From: a virus
Reading direction: 5' to 3' (one strand)
Virus record (IMG/VR): IMGVR_UViG_3300043395_001926
Location: 1-40,743 of that record
Length of the DNA: 40,743 bases
Every line of letters begins with the position of its first letter. The first letter of the stretch is position 1. The position numbers were made by a program, and so were the translations under genes. Shown here piece by piece: positions 13,987-22,403 of this stretch. The notes beneath the pieces are model-generated. The model did not search any database. It was not told where the DNA came from and saw nothing but the letters and a program-made list of their open reading frames with translations.

Positions 13987-14358
13987 TTATTGTATTTTGT
14001 TAAAATCTGTTATTCCTAATTGTGTACCACTTGCATCGAATAATCCTATTCTATATGCAGATGATGGTAAAGCCGATGTATATACTTTAAGTACATTATC
14101 ACCTGCTACTACGTTCATTGTTTCTTTTGATACTACTCTATTTGCAATATCAAATATTTTAATTGTTACCGATTGAGCTACATCAGTTTTTACATTCATA
14201 GCAACTTCCGATGTTACGAATGGAGTTTGTAATTTAATACCAACTGAACTAGCGATTTTTAAATCGTTAGATACTGATTGTGGTGTTGGAACAATATCTT
14301 GCTTTGTACAACCTACTAATAGGATACCAGCAAATATTAATGATAAAATCTTTCTCAT
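13987..14358 (-). CDS. lipoprotein with Ig-like C-terminal domain
   Basis: A 123-residue lipoprotein: signal peptide MRKILSLIFAGILLVGC with lipobox L-V-G-C (Cys 17). The mature part ends in an immunoglobulin-like strand pattern (VTIKIFDIANRVVSKETMN ... SSAYRIGLFDASGTQL). That pattern resembles the type IX secretion sorting domain of Bacteroidota, though a lipid anchor plus that domain would be unusual. The gene at 14355-14711 codes for a similar lipoprotein, so the two are probably ancient duplicates. Coupled by ATGA overlap to that upstream gene. Confidence 0.7.
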   Translation of the reverse strand: MRKILSLIFAGILLVGCTKQDIVPTPQSVSNDLKIASSVGIKLQTPFVTSEVAMNVKTDVAQSVTIKIFDIANRVVSKETMNVVAGDNVLKVYTSALPSSAYRIGLFDASGTQLGITDFNKIQ

Positions 14359-14711
14359 TTTAAATTAAGGGTTGTTTTTTTAAGTTCTTGTTTATTAACA
14401 TTTTCCAAAACCAAATATAAATATGGACTTTGAATCGATTTCGTATATATGTTTATTTTATTCTCACCGATTTTACCAATTATTTTTTCTTTACTTATAA
14501 CTTGATTTGTAGTTTTATCTACCAATTTTAGAATGTAAGTACTATCAGAAGTCAATTTAAACATAATTTCATCTCCATCTGAAATAGTATTATCAGTTTG
14601 GGTAAACACATCCAATTTTGTAATTGGTGGTGTTATTGGCGTAATTTCTTCCTTATGACATGAAATCATAAAAACCATACAACACAATAATATAAGTTTA
14701 ATCCATTTCAT
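14355..14711 (-). CDS. lipoprotein, likely paralogue of the downstream lipoprotein
   Basis: A 118-residue lipoprotein: MKWIKLILLCCMVFMISC with lipobox M-I-S-C (Cys 18). The mature part has strands (YILKLVDKTTNQVISKEKI, then NKINIYTKSIQSPYLYLVLE) in the same order as the Ig-like end of the 13987-14358 protein: strand, [DN]-x-x-x-x-[VI]-[VI]-S-K-E, then a Y-T-x-x turn. That shared order suggests duplication. It overlaps the lectin-domain gene by one base and the next gene by ATGA. A structural partner of the exported lectin/cohesin proteins is a plausible role. Confidence 0.7.
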   Translation of the reverse strand: MKWIKLILLCCMVFMISCHKEEITPITPPITKLDVFTQTDNTISDGDEIMFKLTSDSTYILKLVDKTTNQVISKEKIIGKIGENKINIYTKSIQSPYLYLVLENVNKQELKKTTLNLK

Positions 14712-17011
14712 TATAATACCTTTACATTTAATTTATTTAAATTAACATCTAATGTTTCCACACTCTTTACAGAAATCAATCCTAATATGTTTGTAAGGGT
14801 TGCTTTTGGTTTGAATATTATTTTGTAACTAATATTACCAATCGAACCACCCGATGTGTTTAGTGAACCTACTGCAATGAATGTACCATTGTTCTTACCA
14901 AAGTTAGTTGATGATGTATTTGTATATTCAACTTTAACAAAATCTAAAACTGAATTATCAAAAAACACATTGTATTGAGTTGCACCTATTTGATTACCAT
15001 TTGAAATCACATCAATTGTTGCAACTATATTTTCACCAACTTTTTCCATCATAATATTCGATTCTACATCTCCAATTGAAGTTGATTTAGTAGACATTGA
15101 TTTGATTGTCATTATATTTGGATTATTTGTTGCTGATGCAACAAACCCTGTTGGTTGTGATGAATGTGATAAATTTACATCACCTTTCCACGTTACATCT
15201 AAATTATATGAATTCAATACACCATTGGTAAATGTAAATGAATATTCGGATTTCTTTAAATTACCATAAGTATTCCAATTTGATTTTGTAATTCCATCAT
15301 ATATTGTTGATGGAACTAATTTCATAGCATCATTAATAGTTGGCGTTGTACTCCATAACGATGCTGTACCTTGTAAATGTTGTAATAATAAATAACAATC
15401 TCTTTCATCAAATACACCATCTTCGTTTACATCCGCGTTATTAAATTGAATACCATTTTGTAAATACTTACTTTCATTTCCCATCAAACCTCTATCAGCA
15501 TATTCTTTAAATGCTAAATACACATCTGCTACTGTTACCACACTACCCAATAGAGTTTGAGTTTGTGTAGTAGTTAAATCTGCAAATACAACTTTATGAT
15601 ATTTGAACATCATATTTTGTGTAAATGTATAATCTGCTTTGAATGCATACCAACCATCTTGTAATCTTATATTACTCTGATATGAACTTGCTGCTACTTT
15701 ACCTGCTAAATCAATTGTACCTGGAATTGTCCATTGTTTCCACCATCCATTAAAATCTAATGGATTCATTGGTCCTTCGTATATATCAAATAATTTTACC
15801 GATGTTATGGTGTTTAGATTTATACCAGTTCCATTAACTACTCTTTCATCGATTTGTAATCTATGTCCACCTAAATTAGTTTCGTATGGATTAATAAGTG
15901 ACCATTCAACTTGTCCTGGTATGATAATTGCTTTATATCCATTTGCTATTTGAGTTGCATCTAATTGTGTTGTTAAATCCACTCTACCAATACCATTCAA
16001 TGCTACACTATTTGCATTTTGAACATAGTTTACACCATCCGATGATGTTGCAATTTTAGCTTTGAATATTGTTTCATCTGCAGTTGGTCCAAAATTAAAA
16101 TTGAATTGACCTCTTAATATGTTTCCGTTTGAGTGTGATGTACTATTAGAATAAAACCCCGTAAATGTTTGGTCATCTGGATTACTCCATGTACCATATT
16201 CAATTACATACGGATTATTATACATACCATGTAAATCATTCCAACAAGCTGCACCATTCCATTTTGCTACGGGATAATCTTCACTATGGTTTGCTCCGTT
16301 TGGTTCACCACCACACCAGTTATTATATACACCTTGAACATTACCTGCAAGTTGTCCGTTTGATGTTTTCATCACTGTCCCTTTTTCAGGACCATCATCA
16401 ATCACCCAAGTTCCATCGGTTACTTTATCCGTTGCAGCAAACCATATATTAGTTTGGGGAACATTCAATTTGATAAAATCTTCCTCACCAGATGATGTTA
16501 AAGTTAAAAGGTATCCTTCTTGTCCTTTGAATGTAGTTGCATGTGCATTTGCTTTTGCAATATCATAATACGCACCGGTTGCTACGGGTTTGTAAAAGTG
16601 ACCATTTACAGGATAGTAATAATATCCCGTTGGATTTGGTGTTGCTGATACTGATAATTGAACTGCTCCTGCGGTTGCAGGTGTATTTACTTTTAAGGTT
16701 GCCAATGCGTTATTGATATTGGTCATTGTACCTGTGAAAGTTAGACGAGTTTTATTTCCCGTCATTGTATAACCTACCGATGCAGTTAAACCAGTTGTAG
16801 TGGTTAAATAGAATGTAGTTCCGGTTGGTGCAGTTGGTAATCCAATAGCACATAATAATACATCTGTTGCATTAAATCCACTTAAAGTAAAACCACTAGC
16901 ATCTTGGTCTAATGTATTAACCAAAAATGATTTTGGGTCTGGTGCATTTACTTGCTGACCAAACCCAAAATATGATGTTAATAAGAATAAAAGTGTAACT
17001 AATTTTTTCAT
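14711..17011 (-). CDS. exported protein with C-type-lectin-like, dockerin-like and cohesin-like parts
   Basis: The ATG at 17011 is used (766 residues); the open frame runs three codons further to a TTG. Signal peptide ends FGFGQ. Residues about 135-275 form a C-type-lectin-like domain: E-P-N at 236-238 and W-N-D at 257-259 correspond to the Ca/sugar-binding motifs, with Cys 233 and 256. Residues about 494-550 (VTVADVYLAF ... DVNEDGVFDERDCYLLL) look like a dockerin with one calcium loop. W-K-G-D-V-N-L-S-H-S-S follows, and the last 130 residues resemble a cohesin. It most likely binds glycans at the cell or particle surface. The next gene upstream is a paralogue of the C-terminal half. Confidence 0.75.
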   Translation of the reverse strand: MKKLVTLLFLLTSYFGFGQQVNAPDPKSFLVNTLDQDASGFTLSGFNATDVLLCAIGLPTAPTGTTFYLTTTTGLTASVGYTMTGNKTRLTFTGTMTNINNALATLKVNTPATAGAVQLSVSATPNPTGYYYYPVNGHFYKPVATGAYYDIAKANAHATTFKGQEGYLLTLTSSGEEDFIKLNVPQTNIWFAATDKVTDGTWVIDDGPEKGTVMKTSNGQLAGNVQGVYNNWCGGEPNGANHSEDYPVAKWNGAACWNDLHGMYNNPYVIEYGTWSNPDDQTFTGFYSNSTSHSNGNILRGQFNFNFGPTADETIFKAKIATSSDGVNYVQNANSVALNGIGRVDLTTQLDATQIANGYKAIIIPGQVEWSLINPYETNLGGHRLQIDERVVNGTGINLNTITSVKLFDIYEGPMNPLDFNGWWKQWTIPGTIDLAGKVAASSYQSNIRLQDGWYAFKADYTFTQNMMFKYHKVVFADLTTTQTQTLLGSVVTVADVYLAFKEYADRGLMGNESKYLQNGIQFNNADVNEDGVFDERDCYLLLQHLQGTASLWSTTPTINDAMKLVPSTIYDGITKSNWNTYGNLKKSEYSFTFTNGVLNSYNLDVTWKGDVNLSHSSQPTGFVASATNNPNIMTIKSMSTKSTSIGDVESNIMMEKVGENIVATIDVISNGNQIGATQYNVFFDNSVLDFVKVEYTNTSSTNFGKNNGTFIAVGSLNTSGGSIGNISYKIIFKPKATLTNILGLISVKSVETLDVNLNKLNVKVL

Positions 17012-17012
17012 A

Positions 17013-18674
17013 TTAATCAATTATTAGATTTATTTTATTACCACTACCATCTACTGCATCAGCTAATACAAAGTAGAATAATCCTGCGGTATTTGTTAAA
17101 GGTGTCTTAGGTGTAAATATCAACTTATAAGGAATTCCCGTTTTAATTCTAGCAGTTTTTTGTTGGTCAATCGAACCAAATGTTAATCTACCATTATCAT
17201 GAGTAGAGAAGTTTGTAATAGTAGAACCTGCGTCAAATATTACATTATCCAATGTTAATTTACTTTCATCATAATTCATAATCACTTGTAAACCTGCTAA
17301 ACCTTCTTTTGTTAAGTTTGCAGTTAATATCACTTTACCACCTTCCAATGTAGATGTTACACTTAACTTAGCAGTTTCTAATGTTTGAGATGCATAAGCC
17401 ATTGGTGCAGTTGACATTGATGCTACTCTATTCATCGTTGTGATTGCAGGATTAATTGAATTTGCATAATTACCACTTGTTACTCTACTTGCAATTTCAG
17501 TTGGTGAAGATGAATGTGACCAATCCAAATCACCACCCCATGCAAATACAGCATCTACTGCTTGAATAGGTTGTGTAATTGTTACTTTATTTGTAGGTGT
17601 TCCATCTAACCAACTTTGATTTAACAATCCACTATACCATCTAACTGATGTTGATGCTGATGATGGTAACATTGCGTTTGAATCTACATTAATACCCATT
17701 ACTTTTGCAAACATATAATATGAATCTGATTCACTAAATGTTGATTTGTTTTTTGTAATCAAACCAACTTTCTTTTCCAATGTAGGGTATGTAAAGAAAT
17801 TTGCAGTACCACTAATATCAGTTTGTGCAACACCTAAAAACGCCTTATATGCATCAGATACTGTTATAATGTTGTTCATCCAAGTCTTTTGAAACGCAGG
17901 ACCAATAAATACACCCAACGAATCACCCACTTTAACTTGTGTTGTGAATATTGCTTCACCACTTGCATCCAAAGGAGCAACTGCAATTGGTTGTTGTGTC
18001 CAATCTATCATACCACTACCATCGGTTTTCAATTTCATTAACTGAACTGAATGGTCGGTAATTGTAGTATAAGTTGATGGGAATAAAGCTCTTACTTTAA
18101 ATTGAGATGTATTACCTGTTACACCAGTTATCGTAGTCCAACCACCACCATAAATTGTACCAACTGCTGCACCTGCTGTATCAGTACCAGTTGCTAAATC
18201 TAATTTGAATATGTTGTTGTAAGTGTTTTGGTCTTTTAAGATATACTTTTGAGTTGCCATTAATCCACTAATTGAAGCATCGGCTCTTTGAATTGTTAAT
18301 TGACCAACATTCCAATCGTTATTAACTGTATAATTCCAAGGAGTCAATCCATACTGAACATCCAAATCATTATCACTTGCACCACCATTAAAGTTGAATG
18401 TATAATTATTCCAACCTGTATAGAATGTTTGTGCAGATGTTCCTTGATTAAATGCAGTTGAAACATATGCCAATGCCTTATTATTGTAATGGTATCTAAA
18501 CCAAATATAACGTGGGTTTTTAATTACTTGTCCTTTTGACAAAGTATATTTTACGGTCACAGTATCACCAACTTTTAAACCAGTTGTAGGTGATAGAGAT
18601 TGACTGATTGTCAATTGTCCAAACGATGATAGAGATACCATTAATATCCCCAAAAATAAAATTAGTTTTTTCAT
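17013..18674 (-). CDS. exported protein with dockerin-like and cohesin-like parts
   Basis: A 553-residue protein with signal peptide MKKLILFLGILMVSLSSFGQ. The middle contains ITVSDAYKAF ... STFSESDSYYMFAKVMG, which aligns by pattern with the dockerin-like helices of the lectin protein but lacks the Asp-rich loop, so calcium binding is probably lost. Next comes W-G-G-D-L-D-W-S-H-S-S-x-P-T, matching W-K-G-D-V-N-L-S-H-S-S-x-P-T in that protein. The last 130 residues are cohesin-like (VILTANLTKEGLAGLQVIMN ... IPYKLIFTPKTPLTN). It has no lectin domain. Separated from the next gene by one base and coupled upstream by ATGA. Possibly an adhesin or scaffold partner of the lectin protein. Confidence 0.7.
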   Translation of the reverse strand: MKKLILFLGILMVSLSSFGQLTISQSLSPTTGLKVGDTVTVKYTLSKGQVIKNPRYIWFRYHYNNKALAYVSTAFNQGTSAQTFYTGWNNYTFNFNGGASDNDLDVQYGLTPWNYTVNNDWNVGQLTIQRADASISGLMATQKYILKDQNTYNNIFKLDLATGTDTAGAAVGTIYGGGWTTITGVTGNTSQFKVRALFPSTYTTITDHSVQLMKLKTDGSGMIDWTQQPIAVAPLDASGEAIFTTQVKVGDSLGVFIGPAFQKTWMNNIITVSDAYKAFLGVAQTDISGTANFFTYPTLEKKVGLITKNKSTFSESDSYYMFAKVMGINVDSNAMLPSSASTSVRWYSGLLNQSWLDGTPTNKVTITQPIQAVDAVFAWGGDLDWSHSSSPTEIASRVTSGNYANSINPAITTMNRVASMSTAPMAYASQTLETAKLSVTSTLEGGKVILTANLTKEGLAGLQVIMNYDESKLTLDNVIFDAGSTITNFSTHDNGRLTFGSIDQQKTARIKTGIPYKLIFTPKTPLTNTAGLFYFVLADAVDGSGNKINLIID

Positions 18675-19174
18675 TTTGTTAAATCCTTTATTATATTTTC
18701 ACATACTTTTTTTAATGCATTACTTGTAGATTGTTGATTAAACTTACCATCATCACCAACAATTAAAGTTGAAGTTGAAATTTCTTCACTTTCACCTTTT
18801 TGTACGGTCTTTTTAATACGTTTATCACCATCCCACAATTCTGCAGATGCAATAATTTGAGTTGTTGCAACACCTTTATGGAATACACTAATATTTGTAC
18901 CCACATTTGCTACATCAAAAAACAATAACCTAACTTTGATTTTTAATTTCGAGTCTTTTGTAAGAGGATAACCTAAATCCAATAAACTTTCCTCTATGAT
19001 GTTTTTCACACCGAATGCAAGATTTTTATTTCCTGCTAGATTTCCTAATTTAATATCGTTTACAACTTCACCCACACTAATTTGTGGTAGTTCTGTTTGG
19101 GCATTTAATGACATTGAAACCAATGCAAAAAATCCTACTAATAAAATTTTAGTAAATTTTAAACCAATTTTCAT
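18671..19174 (-). CDS. exported CsgG-related protein
   Basis: A 167-residue protein with a signal peptide ending LNAQ (about residue 26). The mature part has a CsgG-like layout, short strands LKIKVRLLFFDVANVGTN and ATTQIIASAELWDGDKRIKK, and a final helix preceded by FNQQSTSNALKKVCENII. The same region in the CsgG-like protein at 11829-12548 reads FNQSTIGTSTKKALDIACARIL, so the two are related. It has the best ribosome-binding site in the window (AGGAGGT, three bases before the ATG) and is the first gene of the export operon. Confidence 0.6.
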   Translation of the reverse strand: MKIGLKFTKILLVGFFALVSMSLNAQTELPQISVGEVVNDIKLGNLAGNKNLAFGVKNIIEESLLDLGYPLTKDSKLKIKVRLLFFDVANVGTNISVFHKGVATTQIIASAELWDGDKRIKKTVQKGESEEISTSTLIVGDDGKFNQQSTSNALKKVCENIIKDLTK

Positions 19175-19177
19175 GTT

Positions 19178-19252
19178 ACCTCCTAAGTAAGTTTAGGCGT
19201 AACCTTCATTAAAATAACGTGATTTATAAAACAGATTTGTGACGAAAGTCAA
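19178..19252 (-). promoter_or_regulatory. upstream region of the export operon: sigma70-like elements and strong ribosome-binding site
   Basis: On the minus strand TTGACT (19252-19247) stands 17 bases before TTATAA (19229-19224), a classical -35/-10 layout. TATAAATC at 19228-19221 is one base off the T4 late box TATAAATA. AGGAGGT at 19184-19178 is a full Shine-Dalgarno sequence. The Bacteroidota-type TTTG box is absent, so which element is used is open. Confidence 0.4.
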
Positions 19253-19272
19253 TAATAAGTATGAATTGACAT

Positions 19273-19300
19273 AAAAAAACCCCACTATTAAGTGAGGTTT
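19273..19300 (-). terminator. Rho-independent terminator containing the stop codon of the glycosyltransferase gene
   Basis: On the minus strand AAACCTCACT / AGTGGGGTTT (one wobble pair) forms a 10-bp stem followed by a run of T. The loop TAAT contains the TAA stop at 19290-19288, so the hairpin begins inside the coding region. It ends the glycan-gene operon before the export operon promoter. Confidence 0.88.
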
Positions 19301-20181
19301 TGTAATTCTTCGTTGAAATTTTCTTCAGCAACTTTTTTAAATTCTTCCCTTCTATCCATTATACTTAAATTATTTATATAGTGGGAGTTACTTCGATATT
19401 TGTAATTTTCGCAAACAACTAAATTTTTAATTTTATATTGTTGAATGTTTATATCAGTAGTTTTCATTAATTTTTCTGCTCCCCACATTACAAATGTATC
19501 TTCATATCCATAATGACTGAATGAATTTGGAATTCCTACTCTTCGTAATAAATCTCCACTTATACAAGTAAACCATCCTCCTGCAAATTTAAATCTCGGT
19601 TGGTTTGGTATAGAATTACTGATAGGTTCTAATCCAATTTCACCTTTAATACCCGAATCTTTATATGGGTCATTTGATTTATGGTAGTTTAATGGTTTAT
19701 CGATAAATTCATTGTTTACCAAACAATCCCATGTAGTATCCCAAATACGAACTATCTCCGGTGTTATGATTGAATATGATGTTTGTTCGGAAACTAATGG
19801 TAATATACTTTCAAAATATGCAAGAGTTCTCTCATCAAATATAATATCAGTATCCAACCAAACATAATAATCGGCATCATCGTGGTCTATTAAAGTTTGT
19901 TTTCTTTGAGATACACATCCTTTAATCGAATCTTCTATTTTAAAATATTTAGAACACCAATCAACTCCATTTGATAATTTTAACATCTTATCTATAAAAA
20001 ATTGTTTTGGTAATGATGATTGATTCCAATTAACCATATCACCTGCAAGACACATTGTTACATCTAATGTCCATTCAATTTTTCTATTCAAATAATATGA
20101 TGCTCTTCTAAGTTGTGTTAGTGTATTTTCTAACTCATCTATTTCATGTGGTAATACAAATATTGATATTACAATTCTCAT
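19288..20181 (-). CDS. GT2-like glycosyltransferase
   Basis: A 297-residue GT-A-fold protein. The N-terminus MRIVISIFVLPHEIDELENT is a nucleotide-sugar entry strand, YVWLDTDIIFDE gives the D-x-D motif, and KFAGGWFTCISGDLLRRVGI followed by HYGYEDTFVMWG gives the acceptor loop with a catalytic E-D. The last codons lie in a terminator hairpin. Coupled by ATGA to the upstream gene; last gene of the glycan operon. Substrate unknown. Confidence 0.8.
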   Translation of the reverse strand: MRIVISIFVLPHEIDELENTLTQLRRASYYLNRKIEWTLDVTMCLAGDMVNWNQSSLPKQFFIDKMLKLSNGVDWCSKYFKIEDSIKGCVSQRKQTLIDHDDADYYVWLDTDIIFDERTLAYFESILPLVSEQTSYSIITPEIVRIWDTTWDCLVNNEFIDKPLNYHKSNDPYKDSGIKGEIGLEPISNSIPNQPRFKFAGGWFTCISGDLLRRVGIPNSFSHYGYEDTFVMWGAEKLMKTTDINIQQYKIKNLVVCENYKYRSNSHYINNLSIMDRREEFKKVAEENFNEELQNLT

Positions 20182-20975
20182 TTATATAACTCTTTAATTT
20201 CTTGTTTAATTTTAGGGTCTCTATCGTACTGATGAACTATTACAAATTCTTCACCATCTTGTCTATAAAATTTACCATCTTTGTAAATAGGTGTTGGTTC
20301 TAAAATTGGCAGTTCGTTTTTCTTTACCCAAACAGTTCCTAATTGCGTAGCAAATCCAGCTTCTTGTCTTACAAATTTAGTAATCGTTCTATATTGTTCC
20401 AAATTTATCAAACAATTGTATGCTGCCTGGTCAGATAATTGACCTGTATTTGCTGTTGTTTTACTCCATCTATAAATGTTGATAAACAAATCCCTTATGG
20501 TATTTCTATCACCAACAATTGTTCCTGCACAATAACTAATCTTTTCTTTTAACCCCAATTCCCATTCCATTGGAAATGATGAACCAGTATTTACTACTGC
20601 CCACGGGTCATCTTTTAGATATATACTTTCTGAAAATGCGAATAATCTTGTGTAAGAACTATTCTCTTCAATCCAATGAATAGGGTCTTTTTGAAATATA
20701 ACATCTTTAACATCTGTCCATATAATCCAATCAGTTTCATATTGATTTAAGATTACATACATATCTCTAAATCTTTGTAGAATAATATGTTCTTCTAATT
20801 GAGATTGAAATATTAACCAACCTTTTGTTGTGAGGTATTCTATAACTTCCGTAGATACATCATAAACCAACATTAACTTCTCACCATTGAATCCACTTTT
20901 CTCAATTGATTCAACGTATGGTCTAATATCATCTACTCCATATTGGGTTATACACCCCGCTATTGTGTATTTCAT
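20178..20975 (-). CDS. glycosyltransferase-like protein (GT-A fold candidate)
   Basis: A 265-residue protein. WIIWTDVKDVIFQKDP is a D-x-x-D metal-binding segment typical of a group of small bacterial and viral glycosyltransferase-like proteins, and ISYCAGTIVGDRNTIRDLF is the expected acceptor-side segment, with SDQAAYN following. The N-terminus (MKYTIAGCITQYGVDDIRPY) differs from classic GT2. One-base overlap with the upstream gene and ATGA with the downstream gene. Nucleotide-sugar donor unknown. Confidence 0.7.
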   Translation of the reverse strand: MKYTIAGCITQYGVDDIRPYVESIEKSGFNGEKLMLVYDVSTEVIEYLTTKGWLIFQSQLEEHIILQRFRDMYVILNQYETDWIIWTDVKDVIFQKDPIHWIEENSSYTRLFAFSESIYLKDDPWAVVNTGSSFPMEWELGLKEKISYCAGTIVGDRNTIRDLFINIYRWSKTTANTGQLSDQAAYNCLINLEQYRTITKFVRQEAGFATQLGTVWVKKNELPILEPTPIYKDGKFYRQDGEEFVIVHQYDRDPKIKQEIKELYK

Positions 20976-21742
20976 TATAATTCTTTTATTATTTCTAAAT
21001 CTTTCATACCTGTGATGATTTCAAATTCATTCCATTTATCACCAACTTCCCAATGTTCTGCCAATTTATCATTTTGAATGATTTGATATCCACCTAATTG
21101 CATTACAAATTGTAGAATATAATCAGCCCAACCAATGATTTTACTTTGACCTCTTAAATAATCATAATCATTCCAAAGTTTATCTTTATGGGTTTCCCAA
21201 GCATTAATAAATTCTAAACGATTAAAAAATGTTCCACCACCAGCGGCGTATCCCGGTGATGCAGGCTGACCACCTGAATTCATTATATAATTTGTAAATT
21301 CATTTGGTATTCCGTTTGGTCTCCTAACTCCAATCGGTGATGGGTCAGTTGGATGGATTGCCATTGAAAAATCAGTATCTAAAATAGTTGGATATTTTAA
21401 AACAAAATCATCTTCTTCTAGCAATAACATATATTTTGAATCAGTTTTCAAACAGGCTTCGTAAATACCTCTTACCCATTCAAATGTATATTCTCTTGGC
21501 CAACATTCTCTACCAACATCTTGTCCTGTAAAGTTTCCACAATATCCTAATTGAAAATTGTTTCTACTAAATATTGCACCGATTTCGTCACAAATCTTTT
21601 CATAATTTGTGACATCTCCTTCGTAATCTACATTAATAAAAATATTTGCATCAGGGAAAAACTTTCTTAAACTTAATACTGATTTTTTACCTGCATCTAT
21701 TTTCTTCCATGCCCACAAATATCCACTTACTATCTTACCCAT
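20975..21742 (-). CDS. glycosyltransferase-like protein
   Basis: A 255-residue protein with YMLLLEEDDFVLKYP, an E-D-D motif in the position of a GT-A D-x-D, and a Gly-rich loop (SPGYAAGGGTFFNRLEFINA) like an acceptor-site loop. Late residues GWADYILQFVMQLGG suggest the helical C-terminal part. Neighbouring genes on both sides overlap by a few bases (8 with the upstream gene, 1 with the downstream gene). Part of the glycan operon; exact family not recognised. Confidence 0.65.
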   Translation of the reverse strand: MGKIVSGYLWAWKKIDAGKKSVLSLRKFFPDANIFINVDYEGDVTNYEKICDEIGAIFSRNNFQLGYCGNFTGQDVGRECWPREYTFEWVRGIYEACLKTDSKYMLLLEEDDFVLKYPTILDTDFSMAIHPTDPSPIGVRRPNGIPNEFTNYIMNSGGQPASPGYAAGGGTFFNRLEFINAWETHKDKLWNDYDYLRGQSKIIGWADYILQFVMQLGGYQIIQNDKLAEHWEVGDKWNEFEIITGMKDLEIIKEL

Positions 21743-22403
21743 GTCTCATTAATTTATATAAATCATTATTGATTGCATTTATGTATTCATCACATACCCA
21801 TTGAACGTTTTCTTTACCAACTTGATTTACCATAGGTAAATACCAATTATGCATTGCTACATTTACACCATATGGAGGATTGGATTCCATTTCACTAATT
21901 GAATCAATTACATTCATTAACATTGAATATGGAAATACTACAAATGTATCATTTACAATTGGTAAATGAGTATATTCGGGTTCTCTCCATAGAAAATTAA
22001 ATTTAGTAAAATCGTACTGATATTCTTTAAATGGATTTTTTAAAAAATTAATATCAAAACGAGTAGATATTACCAAATCCAAATCTTCATTTAATAAACG
22101 AAGTAAACTATTCATATAAGTTGCTGAAATAGTTTTCATTCCACTTGGTAATCTATCACCTCCACCCATTGTATTATAGACAGGGTCTATAAATGTAGAT
22201 TTAATTGGCGTGTATGCTTTTAAGATATTTTCTTTTTTTGGAGAATCATATGTGAATAGATAAGAAAAAACTTCATGACCATCTTCTATTAAAGGATTTA
22301 CAACATTAGTCATAAATCCATCAATAGCATCTTCATAATTTCTATATCTACCAATTGTTCCATCATTATAGGAAACTCCAACCAAATTAATTCCTATTTT
22401 CAT
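21735..22403 (-). CDS. glycan-operon protein with STRFDI motif, GT-like
   Basis: A 222-residue protein starting MKIGINLVGVSYNDGTIGRY. LVISTRFDINFLKNP matches by pattern the VIIRSRYDLGTNLP segment of the gene at 24440-25132: a strand, then [RT]-x-R-[YF]-D. This points to a shared GT-A-like fold with Arg/Asp in place of the usual D-x-D. Residues FVVFPYSMLMNVIDSI probably form the following acceptor helix. Overlaps the GNAT gene end by 17 bases. Activity unproven. Confidence 0.6.
   Translation of the reverse strand: MKIGINLVGVSYNDGTIGRYRNYEDAIDGFMTNVVNPLIEDGHEVFSYLFTYDSPKKENILKAYTPIKSTFIDPVYNTMGGGDRLPSGMKTISATYMNSLLRLLNEDLDLVISTRFDINFLKNPFKEYQYDFTKFNFLWREPEYTHLPIVNDTFVVFPYSMLMNVIDSISEMESNPPYGVNVAMHNWYLPMVNQVGKENVQWVCDEYINAINNDLYKLMRHG

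Noticed and set aside
14711-17011. Diversity-generating retroelement acting on the C-type-lectin-like domain
   Set aside because: DGRs often target this fold, but there is no reverse transcriptase, no template repeat and no second near-copy of the lectin region in this window. The elements could lie outside, but there is no evidence here.
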